DNA of 64,000 bases from NCBI GenBank assembly GCA_964406445.1, contig CAYORU010000001.1:223053-287052 (forward strand), read 5' to 3'. Within the stretch, counting starts at the first letter, position 1, and each line of letters begins with the position of its first letter. The position numbers and the translations under genes are program-made. A model generated the notes under the pieces. The model was not told where the DNA came from. It saw only the letters and a list, made by a program, of their open reading frames with translations, and searched no databases. This document shows, one piece after another, positions 43,040 to 50,571 of this stretch. The stretch comes from SG8-30 sp964406445 (GTDB lineage: Bacteria; Pseudomonadota; Gammaproteobacteria; Steroidobacterales; Steroidobacteraceae).

Positions 43040-43809
43040 GCGACCGCCGCGTCGGGCACGTCGCCCGCGTCGAGCATGGCGCCGAACTCGTCGGCGAGAG
43101 TGTAGGCGCGCGCGTATTCGGCTGCGCCGAGCACGGACTGCAGCCGATCCTCGACCGTGCTCGCGGCGCGGCAGGCGGCGTCTCCCGCCGCGCAGGACCA
43201 CGCCCGGTCGAGGTCGTCGGGCGTCGCGCAGCGATAGCCGCGCCGGCAGGCGACCAGCATCCACGCCGCGCCGCGCAGCGGATTGCGCCCCAACGACTCC
43301 TGCGCGATGGCGAGCCCTGCGTGGTACACGGCCTCTGGGTCGCCGGACCGGATCGCGAGCCCTGCCCGGACCTGCGAGCCCGCGAGCGTCACGCCCCGGG
43401 CACCGGGCGCCGGATCGCAGCCGCTGCCCGGCACGCAGTAGAGCGCCGAGTAGGCGTAGGCGCGCGGGTCGCCCGCCTGCAGGGCCGACGCCAGCCGGGC
43501 CGCGGCCGCGGCGTCGCCACGCGCCGCCGCGAGCGCCGCATCGCGTTCGATGCCGGGCGACGCTTCGGCGCCGGCGGACGACGGCTCGGCTGCGGCGCGC
43601 GCGGGCACGGAGCTGGACTGCGAGGCTTCGGACGGCGCGGCGCCGGCCCAGGGCGAGCTGCGCGGCGCCGCTGCACCGTCCGTCACCGCCGGATCGGCGG
43701 CGGGCTCGGGCGCCAGCAGCGCGCGGCCCGCGACGAAGGCCGCGGTGAGCGCCACGACGCCCGCCACGACCCAGGGCCACGGCCCGTGGCCTGCGCCGCG
43801 TCCGGTCAT
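43024..43809 (-). CDS. membrane-anchored hypothetical protein
   Basis: 261 residues. One helix near residues 12-30 (WPWVVAGVVALTAAFVAGRALL), a Ser/Ala-rich linker to about 90, then a helical domain with cysteine pairs (LYCVPGSGCDPAPG, ACRRGYRCATP, WSCAAGDAACRAAS) that may form disulfides in the periplasm. Sel1-like spacing is possible in the ARGDAAAAARLASALQ region, but no clear repeat fits. Its ATG overlaps the upstream gene's stop (ATGA). Convergent with, and overlapping by 16 bases, the ggt-type gene. Confidence 0.65.
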   Translation of the reverse strand: MTGRGAGHGPWPWVVAGVVALTAAFVAGRALLAPEPAADPAVTDGAAAPRSSPWAGAAPSEASQSSSVPARAAAEPSSAGAEASPGIERDAALAAARGDAAAAARLASALQAGDPRAYAYSALYCVPGSGCDPAPGARGVTLAGSQVRAGLAIRSGDPEAVYHAGLAIAQESLGRNPLRGAAWMLVACRRGYRCATPDDLDRAWSCAAGDAACRAASTVEDRLQSVLGAAEYARAYTLADEFGAMLDAGDVPDAAVAYGGG

Positions 43810-44279
43810 CCGGGACGACGGCGCCTGCGCGAGCGACGCAGCGCGACCAGCACGACGGCAACGACCGCGACCATGAGCAGCGCGAACAGCGGCACGAGCT
43901 GCGGATCCCCGATGCCGCGCTCCTCGATCAGTTCGCGCGCGAACGAGCCGAACATGATCATCAGGATCACGACCGGGAAGATCCGGTTGAACGTCGACTC
44001 GCGCTTCGGCGGGCGGGACGCCGGGCCCAGGTCGTTCCCGGCGCGCTCCGTGGGGCGGTCCGCGGCGGGCGGCATGCCGGGGCCGCCGGCGGCCCCGGCC
44101 TCCTGGGCGGCGCGCGCCTGCTCGATCTCGGCGACGAGGCGCTCGTAGAGCGTCGGCTCGTGCGGCGGCGCGCTGCGGGCCGTCTCGGAGAACTTCCACG
44201 GGTTCGCGTCGCGCGCCGGCGGCGCCGGCGGCGGCGGCAGCTTCCCGGGCCCGGTGGGTGGAGGCACGGCCATGGGCAC
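43806..44279 (-). CDS. hypothetical protein with two C-terminal membrane helices
   Basis: 157 residues. Pro-rich N-terminus (MPMAVPPPTGPGKLPPPPA), then a helical region and two hydrophobic helices near 105-147 (FNRIFPVVILMIMFGSFARE and LVPLFALLMVAVVAVVLVA) separated by a short charged loop. Ends in a poly-Arg tail that would stay in the cytoplasm. The stop is shared with the start of the next gene (ATGA), so both are one translational unit. No family known to me. Confidence 0.65.
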   Translation of the reverse strand: MPMAVPPPTGPGKLPPPPAPPARDANPWKFSETARSAPPHEPTLYERLVAEIEQARAAQEAGAAGGPGMPPAADRPTERAGNDLGPASRPPKRESTFNRIFPVVILMIMFGSFARELIEERGIGDPQLVPLFALLMVAVVAVVLVALRRSRRRRRPG

Positions 44280-44289
44280 AGTCTAGCGC

Positions 44290-45153
44290 CTAGCCGCGGC
44301 GACGGGCGCGCGCCTCGGCCTCCTTGCGCGCGCGAAACCAGCGCATGAAGCGCTGGAAGCGCCGCGGCGCGAGGCGCTTGAAGCGCCACAGCCAGCGATA
44401 CTCGCGCGGCAGGACGACGTAATCCTCGCCGGACGCGGCCCGGGCGAGGATCTCGAGGGCGACCGCGTCGGCTTCGAGGTTCGAGGCCTGCATGATCTTG
44501 CGCGCCATGCCGAGCGCGCGCGCCGGCGCGCGAGCTTCCTCGAGCAGGCGGGTGCGGAAGAAGCCGGGCATCGCCACGGTCACCTGGACGCCCTCGCCCG
44601 CGTGCTCCTGGGCGAGCGTCTCCGACAGCGAGATCACCGCGGCCTTGCTCGCGTTGTACGCGCTCATGTCGGCGCCGCTGACGAAGCCCGCCGCGCTCGC
44701 CACGTTCACGATCAGCCCGCCGCCGGCGGCGATCATGTGCGGCAGTTCCGCCCGGCAGCTCGCGGCGACGCCGAGCAGGTTGATGGCGACCACCCAGTCC
44801 CAGTCCGCGGGCGGCGTCTCGAGGAAGCGGCCCGCGACGGCGACGCCCGCCGAGTTGAACGCCAGGTCCAGCCCGCCGGCCTCGGCGGCGAAAGCGTCCA
44901 CGGCCGCCCGGACGGCGCCGTCGTCGCGCGTGTCCACGGCGCGGGTCCAGGCCAGCGCCGCGCCGGCCCCGGCGAGCCGGGCCGCCGCGGCCTCGAGCCG
45001 CGCCGCGTCCAGGTCGAGCAGGCCGATCCGCCAGCTCCGGGCCGCGAGGGCCTCGGCCACCGCGAGGCCGAGGCCGCTGGCGCCGCCGGTCACCAGCGCG
45101 CGCCGGCCGGGGAATCGCGCCTCGAGTCTCGCGAGCGACCGCATTTGAGCCAT
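44290..45153 (-). CDS. short-chain dehydrogenase/reductase
   Basis: 287 residues, classical SDR. Cofactor motif TGGASGLG (22-29), NAG-like NSAG at 100-103 and catalytic Ser153, Tyr166, Lys170 (YNASK). LDLD after the second strand favours NAD over NADP by the Asp at its end. The tail (about 255-287) is strongly basic with many Arg and Trp and may bind membranes. Oxidises or reduces an alcohol or carbonyl compound; substrate unknown. It lies 10 bases upstream of the two-helix membrane protein gene on the same strand. Confidence 0.9.
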   Translation of the reverse strand: MAQMRSLARLEARFPGRRALVTGGASGLGLAVAEALAARSWRIGLLDLDAARLEAAAARLAGAGAALAWTRAVDTRDDGAVRAAVDAFAAEAGGLDLAFNSAGVAVAGRFLETPPADWDWVVAINLLGVAASCRAELPHMIAAGGGLIVNVASAAGFVSGADMSAYNASKAAVISLSETLAQEHAGEGVQVTVAMPGFFRTRLLEEARAPARALGMARKIMQASNLEADAVALEILARAASGEDYVVLPREYRWLWRFKRLAPRRFQRFMRWFRARKEAEARARRRG

Positions 45154-45237
45154 CCGCGGATTCTACGGCAAGCCGGGCTTGATTCACGAGGCCTTTCGAG
45201 CAGATCATTGCGATAGACAGCCACGATCGGAAGAAAC

Positions 45238-46125
45238 GTGAACCTCCGCGACCTCCGCTACCTCGTCGCGCTCGCCGACACGCACCACTTCGGCAAGGCA
45301 GCCGAGGCCTGTCACGTCAGCCAGCCGACGCTCTCCGCGCAGATCAAGAAGCTCGAGGAGTACCTCGGCGCGCCGCTGCTCGAGAGGCGGCCGCGGCAGG
45401 TCACGCTCACCGACGCCGGCGTGCGCGTGGTCGAGCGCGCGCGCCGCCTGCTCAAGGAAGCCGACGACATCCGCGAGGTCGCGCGGGTGGACAGCGACCC
45501 GCTCGGCGGCAGGCTGCGGGTCGGCCTGATCCCGACCATCGCGCCCTACCTGCTGCCGAGGGTCGCGCCGAAGCTGCGGCGCAGCCTGCCGCGGCTCAGC
45601 CTGATGCTCTACGAGTTCCGCACCGGGCCGCTGCTCGAGCGGGTGCGCGAAGGCGAGCTCGACCTCGGCATCCTCGCGCTGCCCGCGGAGACCGAGGGCC
45701 TCGAGACCCGCACGCTGTTCGCCGAGTCCTTCGTCGTCGCCATGCCGGCGCGTCACGCGCTCGCCGAGCGCAAGCGCCTGAAGGTGGCCGACCTGGAGGG
45801 CGAGCACCTGCTGCTGCTCGAGGAGGGCCACTGCCTGCGCGACCAGGCGCTCGAGGTGTGCAGCTCGATCAGCACCGACGAGGACGCGGACTTCCGCGCC
45901 ACGAGCCTCGAGACGCTGCGCCAGATGGTCGCCGCCGGGCTCGGCGTCACGCTGCTGCCGCGGCTCGCCGCCGAGGGGGCCTACGCCACCGCGCGCGGAC
46001 TCGCCACGCGACCCTTCGCCCCGCCGGCGCCGCAACGCACGGTAGGCGCGGCCTGGCGGCCCTCCAGCACCCGCGTCGCCGCCATCGACGCCGTCTGCGA
46101 CGTGCTCGCAGCGACGCTGGAGTGA
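45238..46125 (+). CDS. oxyR: LysR-type peroxide sensor OxyR
   Basis: 295 residues with a GTG start. LysR helix-turn-helix at 1-60 (LRYLVALADTHHFGKAAEACHVSQPTLSAQIKKLE) and a substrate-type domain after about 88. The redox pair is exact: Cys199 in EEGHCLRDQ and Cys208 in LEVC, the same numbers as in E. coli, with the surrounding LRDQA conserved. Oxidation by peroxide forms the disulfide and switches DNA binding. No katG, ahp or dps genes lie beside it here. The 84 bases before it carry no clear autoregulatory site that I can prove. The divergent SDR gene starts just upstream. Confidence 0.92.
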   Translation: MNLRDLRYLVALADTHHFGKAAEACHVSQPTLSAQIKKLEEYLGAPLLERRPRQVTLTDAGVRVVERARRLLKEADDIREVARVDSDPLGGRLRVGLIPTIAPYLLPRVAPKLRRSLPRLSLMLYEFRTGPLLERVREGELDLGILALPAETEGLETRTLFAESFVVAMPARHALAERKRLKVADLEGEHLLLLEEGHCLRDQALEVCSSISTDEDADFRATSLETLRQMVAAGLGVTLLPRLAAEGAYATARGLATRPFAPPAPQRTVGAAWRPSSTRVAAIDAVCDVLAATLE

Positions 46126-46212
46126 GGGGTGGTTCCGCGCCTCTTCGGCGCCACGCGCCGTCCAGCTCGGCGACAATGACAGGCGCGGCGAGCGCCGCCT
46201 GAAGGAGTCGCG

Positions 46213-47565
46213 ATGCGCCCGGCCCTGCCTGCAACCCTTCTTGCGCTGCTCCTCGCGATCGCCACGGCCGCGCCGGCCGCAGCCGGCGGCGAACCGGCCT
46301 CCACGCTGCGGCGCGCGACGCTGATCGTCGCTGACGCCGAGGCGTCCTTGCGCTTCTATCGCGACGTGCTCGGCATGACGGTGTACCTCGACACCCTGGG
46401 CAGGGTGACCGCGGAAAGCCTGCCGAGCCGCGCGCCAGCCGGCAGCCCATCACGATTCGTGATCATGCAGGGCAGGCATCCGTGGCTCGGCATGATCGGC
46501 CTGCTGCAGTACGGACCGCCCGGGCCGGCCCGCACGGCGAACGCGCCGCTCGCGCCGGGCGACACCGTGCTGATGATCGAGACCGACGAACTCGAGGCGA
46601 TCCACCGGCGCATGCGCGCCGCCGGCACGCCGATCCACCGCGAGCCACGCTCGGCCGAGGTAGGTGCCGGAAGCAACCGCTGGATGGCGACCTTCCTGTT
46701 CGCGCGCGACCCCGACGGCCACATGCTCGAGATCAACCAGCGCGGCGCGACTGTCCAGGCTGCGCCCGGCGCGGGCATCCGCCGCGAGTTCCGCGACAGC
46801 CGCCTCGGCCAGGTGCACCTGCGCCGCGCCGCGCCGGCGGCGATCGCCTCGAACGTCGGGAGCCCGGTGGTGCTGCTGCACCAGACGCCGCTGTCCGGGC
46901 GCATGTTCGCGGCCTTGCTGCCCGAGCTCGCGCGCGACCGGGTCGTCTACGCGCTCGACACGCCGGGCTACGGCGAGTCCGGCGCGCCAGCCGCGCAGCC
47001 CTCCTTCGAGGAGTACGCCGCGGCCATCGGCGACGTGCTGCTGTCGATCGGCGAGCCGGTGGACCTGGTCGGCTACCACACCGGCGCGGGTCTCGCCGTG
47101 CAGGTCGCGAGCCTCTACCCCGAGCGGGTGCGGCGTGTGGTGCTCTTCTCCATGCCGCTGCTCGACGAAACGCAGCGCGCGCGCTTCGCCGCGCTCGAAG
47201 GCTCGGCGCTGCCGGAGGACGGCAGCCACTTGCTCGAGATGTGGCAGTCGAGCATGCGCGTGCGGCCACAGGGACAGAGCCTCGAGCAGGTCGCGAGCAT
47301 CGTCGCCGAGAAGCAGCGCGCCGGCCGCCACGGCGAATGGGCGATCAAAGCGCTCGCGGCCGCCGACCTCGCCGCGCAGCTCGAGGCACTCGAGGTGCCC
47401 GGCGCCTTCCTGCGACCGAGGGACGGGCTGTGGGAGGCGACGGGACGCGCCGCGGCGATGCGCCCCGATTGGCCGCGGGTCGACCGCGAGGACTGGAGCT
47501 ACGGCATGTTCGACGCGGACCCGGCCGGGGTCGCCGCCGAGCTGCGCCGGCTGCTGGATCGCTGA
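46213..47565 (+). CDS. secreted fusion of VOC domain and alpha/beta hydrolase
   Basis: 450 residues. Signal peptide to about 25 (ends AAPAAAGG). Residues about 30-185 form a vicinal-oxygen-chelate (glyoxalase-type) domain (RRATLIVADAEASLRFYRDVLGMTVYLD and FARDPDGHMLEINQRG). Residues about 195-450 form an alpha/beta hydrolase (VVLLHQTPLSGRMFAALLPELA, YALDTPGYGESG). The nucleophile elbow reads Gly-Tyr-His-Thr-Gly at 287-291, so His289 sits where Ser normally is, and I see no catalytic His near the end. The hydrolase half may be noncanonical or a binding module. The next gene follows after 3 bases. Confidence 0.82.
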   Translation: MRPALPATLLALLLAIATAAPAAAGGEPASTLRRATLIVADAEASLRFYRDVLGMTVYLDTLGRVTAESLPSRAPAGSPSRFVIMQGRHPWLGMIGLLQYGPPGPARTANAPLAPGDTVLMIETDELEAIHRRMRAAGTPIHREPRSAEVGAGSNRWMATFLFARDPDGHMLEINQRGATVQAAPGAGIRREFRDSRLGQVHLRRAAPAAIASNVGSPVVLLHQTPLSGRMFAALLPELARDRVVYALDTPGYGESGAPAAQPSFEEYAAAIGDVLLSIGEPVDLVGYHTGAGLAVQVASLYPERVRRVVLFSMPLLDETQRARFAALEGSALPEDGSHLLEMWQSSMRVRPQGQSLEQVASIVAEKQRAGRHGEWAIKALAAADLAAQLEALEVPGAFLRPRDGLWEATGRAAAMRPDWPRVDREDWSYGMFDADPAGVAAELRRLLDR

Positions 47566-47568
47566 AGG

Positions 47569-48567
47569 ATGCCCGAGACGCGCCCGTTCCTCGCCTTGAT
47601 CGCCGCTCTCGCACTCGCCGGCTGTGATGTCGGCGGAGAGCCTCTGCCCGCGCTCGAGATCCAGCCGGCGAGCCTGACCGTGTCCGGCGTTTCCGCAGGC
47701 GGCTACATGGCCACGCAGTATCACCTTGCCTTCGGCGACGAGGTCAGCGGCGCGGCCGTCCTCGCGGCGGGACCCTGGTTCTGCGCGAGGCGATCGATGT
47801 CCCGGGCGCTGGGAGAGTGCATGGAAGCGCGCGAAGGCGCGCCGCAGGCCGGCGAGCTGCTGAAGAGGGCGCGCGAAGCGGCCTCCGAAGGGTTGATCGC
47901 TCCGCTCGAGGCGGTGGCCGGCGACCGGGTCTGGCTCTTCCACGGCGAGCGCGACGAGAGGATCGCGCGTCGGGTGGGCGACGCGCTGGCGGAGTTCTAC
48001 GAGGCGCTCGTAGACCCGCGACTCGTCCGCTACGAGAGATCCGTGCCCGCGGCGCACGGCTTCCCGACCCTCGACGAAGGTCTTCCCTGCGGCGAGGCGG
48101 ACGATCCCTACGTGCTCGACTGCGACTTCGATGCGGCCGGCGCGCTGCTCGCGCACCTCTATGGCGGGCTCGCGCCGCGCGGGCGGGCGCAGCCGGCCAG
48201 CCTTGCCGTATTCGATCAGCGTCGCTACGCGGCGGAGAATGCCTCGCTCGAGCCGTTCGGCTACGTCTACGTGCCGGAACGGTGCCGACGAGGTGAATCC
48301 TGCCGCCTGCACATCGCGTTCCACGGCTGCCGGCAGTCTGCTTCGTTCGCTGGCCAGGCCTTCACCATGAATGCCGGATACAACGCCTGGGCCGAGACCA
48401 ACGGGATCGTCGTGCTCTACCCGCAGGTGAAGCGCAGCCTGGTGATGCCTCTGAACCCGCAGGGCTGCTGGGACTGGTGGGGTTACACCGGCGCGGACTA
48501 CGCCTGGCGCGGCGGCGCCCAGCTTTCCAGCGTTCGACGGATGGCGCAGGCGCTCGGGGCACGCTGA
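47569..48567 (+). CDS. extracellular short-chain PHA depolymerase-type esterase, lipoprotein
   Basis: 332 residues. Lipobox LAGC (Cys19) then GEPLPALEI. Nucleophile Ser42 in TVSGVSAGGYMATQYH, the type 2 PHA-depolymerase arrangement with an early active-site serine; FGDEVSGAAVLAAGPWFC follows. HIAFHGCRQS and the tail GCWDWWGYTGADYAWRGG are further family marks. Cysteines (WFC, GEC, LPC, LDC, RCRRGESC) suggest disulfides. Hydrolysis of poly(3-hydroxybutyrate) oligomers or other esters outside the cell is likely. It is cotranscribed with the VOC/hydrolase gene. Confidence 0.85.
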   Translation: MPETRPFLALIAALALAGCDVGGEPLPALEIQPASLTVSGVSAGGYMATQYHLAFGDEVSGAAVLAAGPWFCARRSMSRALGECMEAREGAPQAGELLKRAREAASEGLIAPLEAVAGDRVWLFHGERDERIARRVGDALAEFYEALVDPRLVRYERSVPAAHGFPTLDEGLPCGEADDPYVLDCDFDAAGALLAHLYGGLAPRGRAQPASLAVFDQRRYAAENASLEPFGYVYVPERCRRGESCRLHIAFHGCRQSASFAGQAFTMNAGYNAWAETNGIVVLYPQVKRSLVMPLNPQGCWDWWGYTGADYAWRGGAQLSSVRRMAQALGAR

Positions 48568-48610
48568 GCCGTCCCCGCGGTCGCCCGGTCGGTCCGCTAG
48601 ACTGCGCGCC

Positions 48611-49189
48611 GTGAAGATCTTCTCCCCGCTCTACGACAAGGCCCTCCTGTGGAGCCGGCACCGCCACGCCGGACGCTACCTCGCCGGCGTCAGCTTCGCC
48701 GAGTCCTCGTTCTTCCCGATCCCGCCGGACGTGCTGCTGGCGCCCATGACCCTCGCCCAGCCGCCGCGCTGGGCGGGGCTGGCGATGCTCACCACCGTCG
48801 CTTCGGTGCTCGGCGGCCTGCTCGGCTACCTGATCGGGATGCTCGCCCTCGAGGCGGTGACGCCGCTGCTGCACCAAGTGGGCTACTGGGAGCACTTCGA
48901 GACCGCGCGGCGCTGGTTCGACCAGTACGGTTTCTGGGCGATCTTCATCGCCGGCTTCACGCCCATCCCCTACAAGGTGTTCACGATCGCGGCCGGCGCG
49001 GCGCAGATGGCGCTGCTGCCCTTCGTGCTCGGCTCGGCCATCGGCCGCGGGATGCGGTTCTTCCTGGTCGCGGCGCTGGTTCGCTTCGGCGGGGCGCCGA
49101 TCGAGCGGCACATCCGGCGCTACATCGACGCCCTCGGCTGGGCGACGCTCGCGCTGCTCGTCGTCGCCTACGTCGCGTGGAAGCTCTGA
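48611..49189 (+). CDS. YqaA-type (DedA/SNARE-associated family) membrane protein
   Basis: 192 residues with four to five hydrophobic helices. Family features: SFAESSFFPIPPDVLLAPM at the start and FWAIFIAGFTPIPYKVFTIAAG, the two re-entrant Pro-containing hairpins of the DedA fold, and GRGMRFFLVAALVRFGG. DedA-type proteins move or handle lipids and support membrane potential. GTG start at 48611; 43 bases after the PHA-depolymerase-type gene, so cotranscription is possible. Role within the cluster unknown. Confidence 0.92.
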   Translation: MKIFSPLYDKALLWSRHRHAGRYLAGVSFAESSFFPIPPDVLLAPMTLAQPPRWAGLAMLTTVASVLGGLLGYLIGMLALEAVTPLLHQVGYWEHFETARRWFDQYGFWAIFIAGFTPIPYKVFTIAAGAAQMALLPFVLGSAIGRGMRFFLVAALVRFGGAPIERHIRRYIDALGWATLALLVVAYVAWKL

Positions 49190-49410
49190 CAGGCGACTCC
49201 TGGACGGGTCCGACCGGACCGGAGAATCGGTCCCGTACCGAGGGGGCGGCGATTGGATCGACCCACGCCGGCCGTCGACGAAGCACGAGAGCCCAGGTGC
49301 ATTCGCGAGGGCGCCTTCGCTCACGCAACTCCGGGCGGCCGCGAAACTTTCTGCCCGTCCGCGAAGCCGCGTCCCTCCCACGCTGACGTCCGCGGCAGAC
49401 TCCCGCATCA

Positions 49411-49677
49411 ATGGACGACATCCAAAGACCCCAGCTCCGGGCGTTGCCGCGCGATCAACTGACCCGCCGCCGCTTCGGGCTGCTCGGCCTCGCCGCCGCG
49501 CTGTCGCCAGGCATCGCCGGGGCGGATCCCGCGGACCCGACCGATCCGTCCGCAGTCGTGGATCCGGGGTCCGTGCTGCCGCGCGACCCGGCCACCTCCG
49601 TTTGCGACTTCCTGCGACTGTGGTGCTCGACGAGCGGCGCGCAGCTGCGGCGCCTGCGCCGCGAAGGCAAGCTCTGA
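49411..49677 (+). CDS. small Tat-signal protein
   Basis: 88 residues. The twin-arginine signal LTRRRFGLLGLAAALSPGIAGA (about 17-38) fits Tat export, so the mature part is about 50 residues: Asp/Pro-rich, then RDPATSVCDFLRLWCSTSG with two cysteines and a basic tail. No family recognised. No clear Shine-Dalgarno is present before the ATG at 49411. The next gene follows after 17 bases. Export of a folded or cofactor-carrying small protein is suggested by the Tat motif. Confidence 0.6.
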   Translation: MDDIQRPQLRALPRDQLTRRRFGLLGLAAALSPGIAGADPADPTDPSAVVDPGSVLPRDPATSVCDFLRLWCSTSGAQLRRLRREGKL

Positions 49678-49694
49678 CCAAGGGAGAAGTTCAT

Positions 49695-50312
49695 ATGCAG
49701 CACGCGAAGCCCCGGCCGCGTTCCGGCCGCCCTCCCAACCTCCGCTCCCGGGTGTACGCGGTCGTGGCCAGCCTGGTGCTCGCGGCTACGGCGCTGCCGA
49801 TGGCGCAAGCTGCAGATGCGCCGGCTGGCGATCCGGGGCTCGCCTACATGAAGAAGCACGAGGGCACCTGGCGCGGCACCTTCAGCCGCTTCGACGGCGA
49901 GGGCCAGCTGCTCGAGTCGTTCCCGTCGGAGATCTCGATCCGTCTCGTCCAGGACGGCGACGCCCACCGCTTCGTGCAGACCAATGTGTACGCCAAGCCG
50001 GACGGCACCGAGGAACGGATCGAGTCGAGCGGCGAGATCCGCGAAGGTCGCGCATGGTTCTCGAGCCCGCGGGTGGACGGCTGGACGATGCCGGTCGCGG
50101 CGGACCCGACCGGCCGGATGGGCGTGCTGTGGATGGCCTCGAAGGATGGCGCCCTGCAGATGCACGAGGTCATCAGCCTGAGCGAGGACGGCAGCCGGCG
50201 CTACCGCGTCGCGCAGTACCTGCGCGATGGCCGGCTGTGGCGCCGGACCCTCATCGAGGAAGCGCTCGCCGCACCCGGGAGGGCCCCGGCGGAGCCGACA
50301 GCAGCCCCCTGA
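49695..50312 (+). CDS. secreted lipocalin-like hypothetical protein
   Basis: 205 residues. Signal peptide with cleavage near residue 40 (RSRVYAVVASLVLAATALPMAQAA). The mature part is one beta-barrel-like domain opening with the GTWRGTFSRFDGEGQLLESF segment typical of small calycin-like binding proteins, with further strands AWFSSPRVDGWTMPV and YRVAQYLRDGRLWRRTL. No catalytic residues are evident. GGGAGAAG lies seven bases before the ATG. It precedes the third TonB receptor by 259 bases and could help capture its ligand, but this is inference. Confidence 0.7.
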   Translation: MQHAKPRPRSGRPPNLRSRVYAVVASLVLAATALPMAQAADAPAGDPGLAYMKKHEGTWRGTFSRFDGEGQLLESFPSEISIRLVQDGDAHRFVQTNVYAKPDGTEERIESSGEIREGRAWFSSPRVDGWTMPVAADPTGRMGVLWMASKDGALQMHEVISLSEDGSRRYRVAQYLRDGRLWRRTLIEEALAAPGRAPAEPTAAP

Positions 50313-50571
50313 GCCACGCCCCGGGCAACGCCGGATCGGCCACTCACGAAACGGGGGCCTCGAAGGCCTTCGTGAACGCGCCTTCGCGAAAGGCGCCTGG
50401 CGGGAGCGACGAAAAACCCGGCCCAGGTCACGAAGCTGCCGGCCGGCCGCGGCGCGCTCTTCGGCATCCTCCCGCCCGGCGCCTGGCACGGACACGATCC
50501 GGCCGCGCCGCCCGCGCACCGGATCGTCCGATGCGACGCCCAATGCCGAGCTTCAAGGGGAGAGCCAACGA

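Noticed and set aside
45154..45237. Possible OxyR autoregulatory half sites (GAT/ATAG-like) before oxyR
   Set aside because: Only one loosely matching half site; the spacing and second half needed for a site are absent.
49253..49462. Small plus-strand open frame before the Tat protein
   Set aside because: No ribosome site, no motif, and it overlaps the Tat-signal frame, which has better signals.
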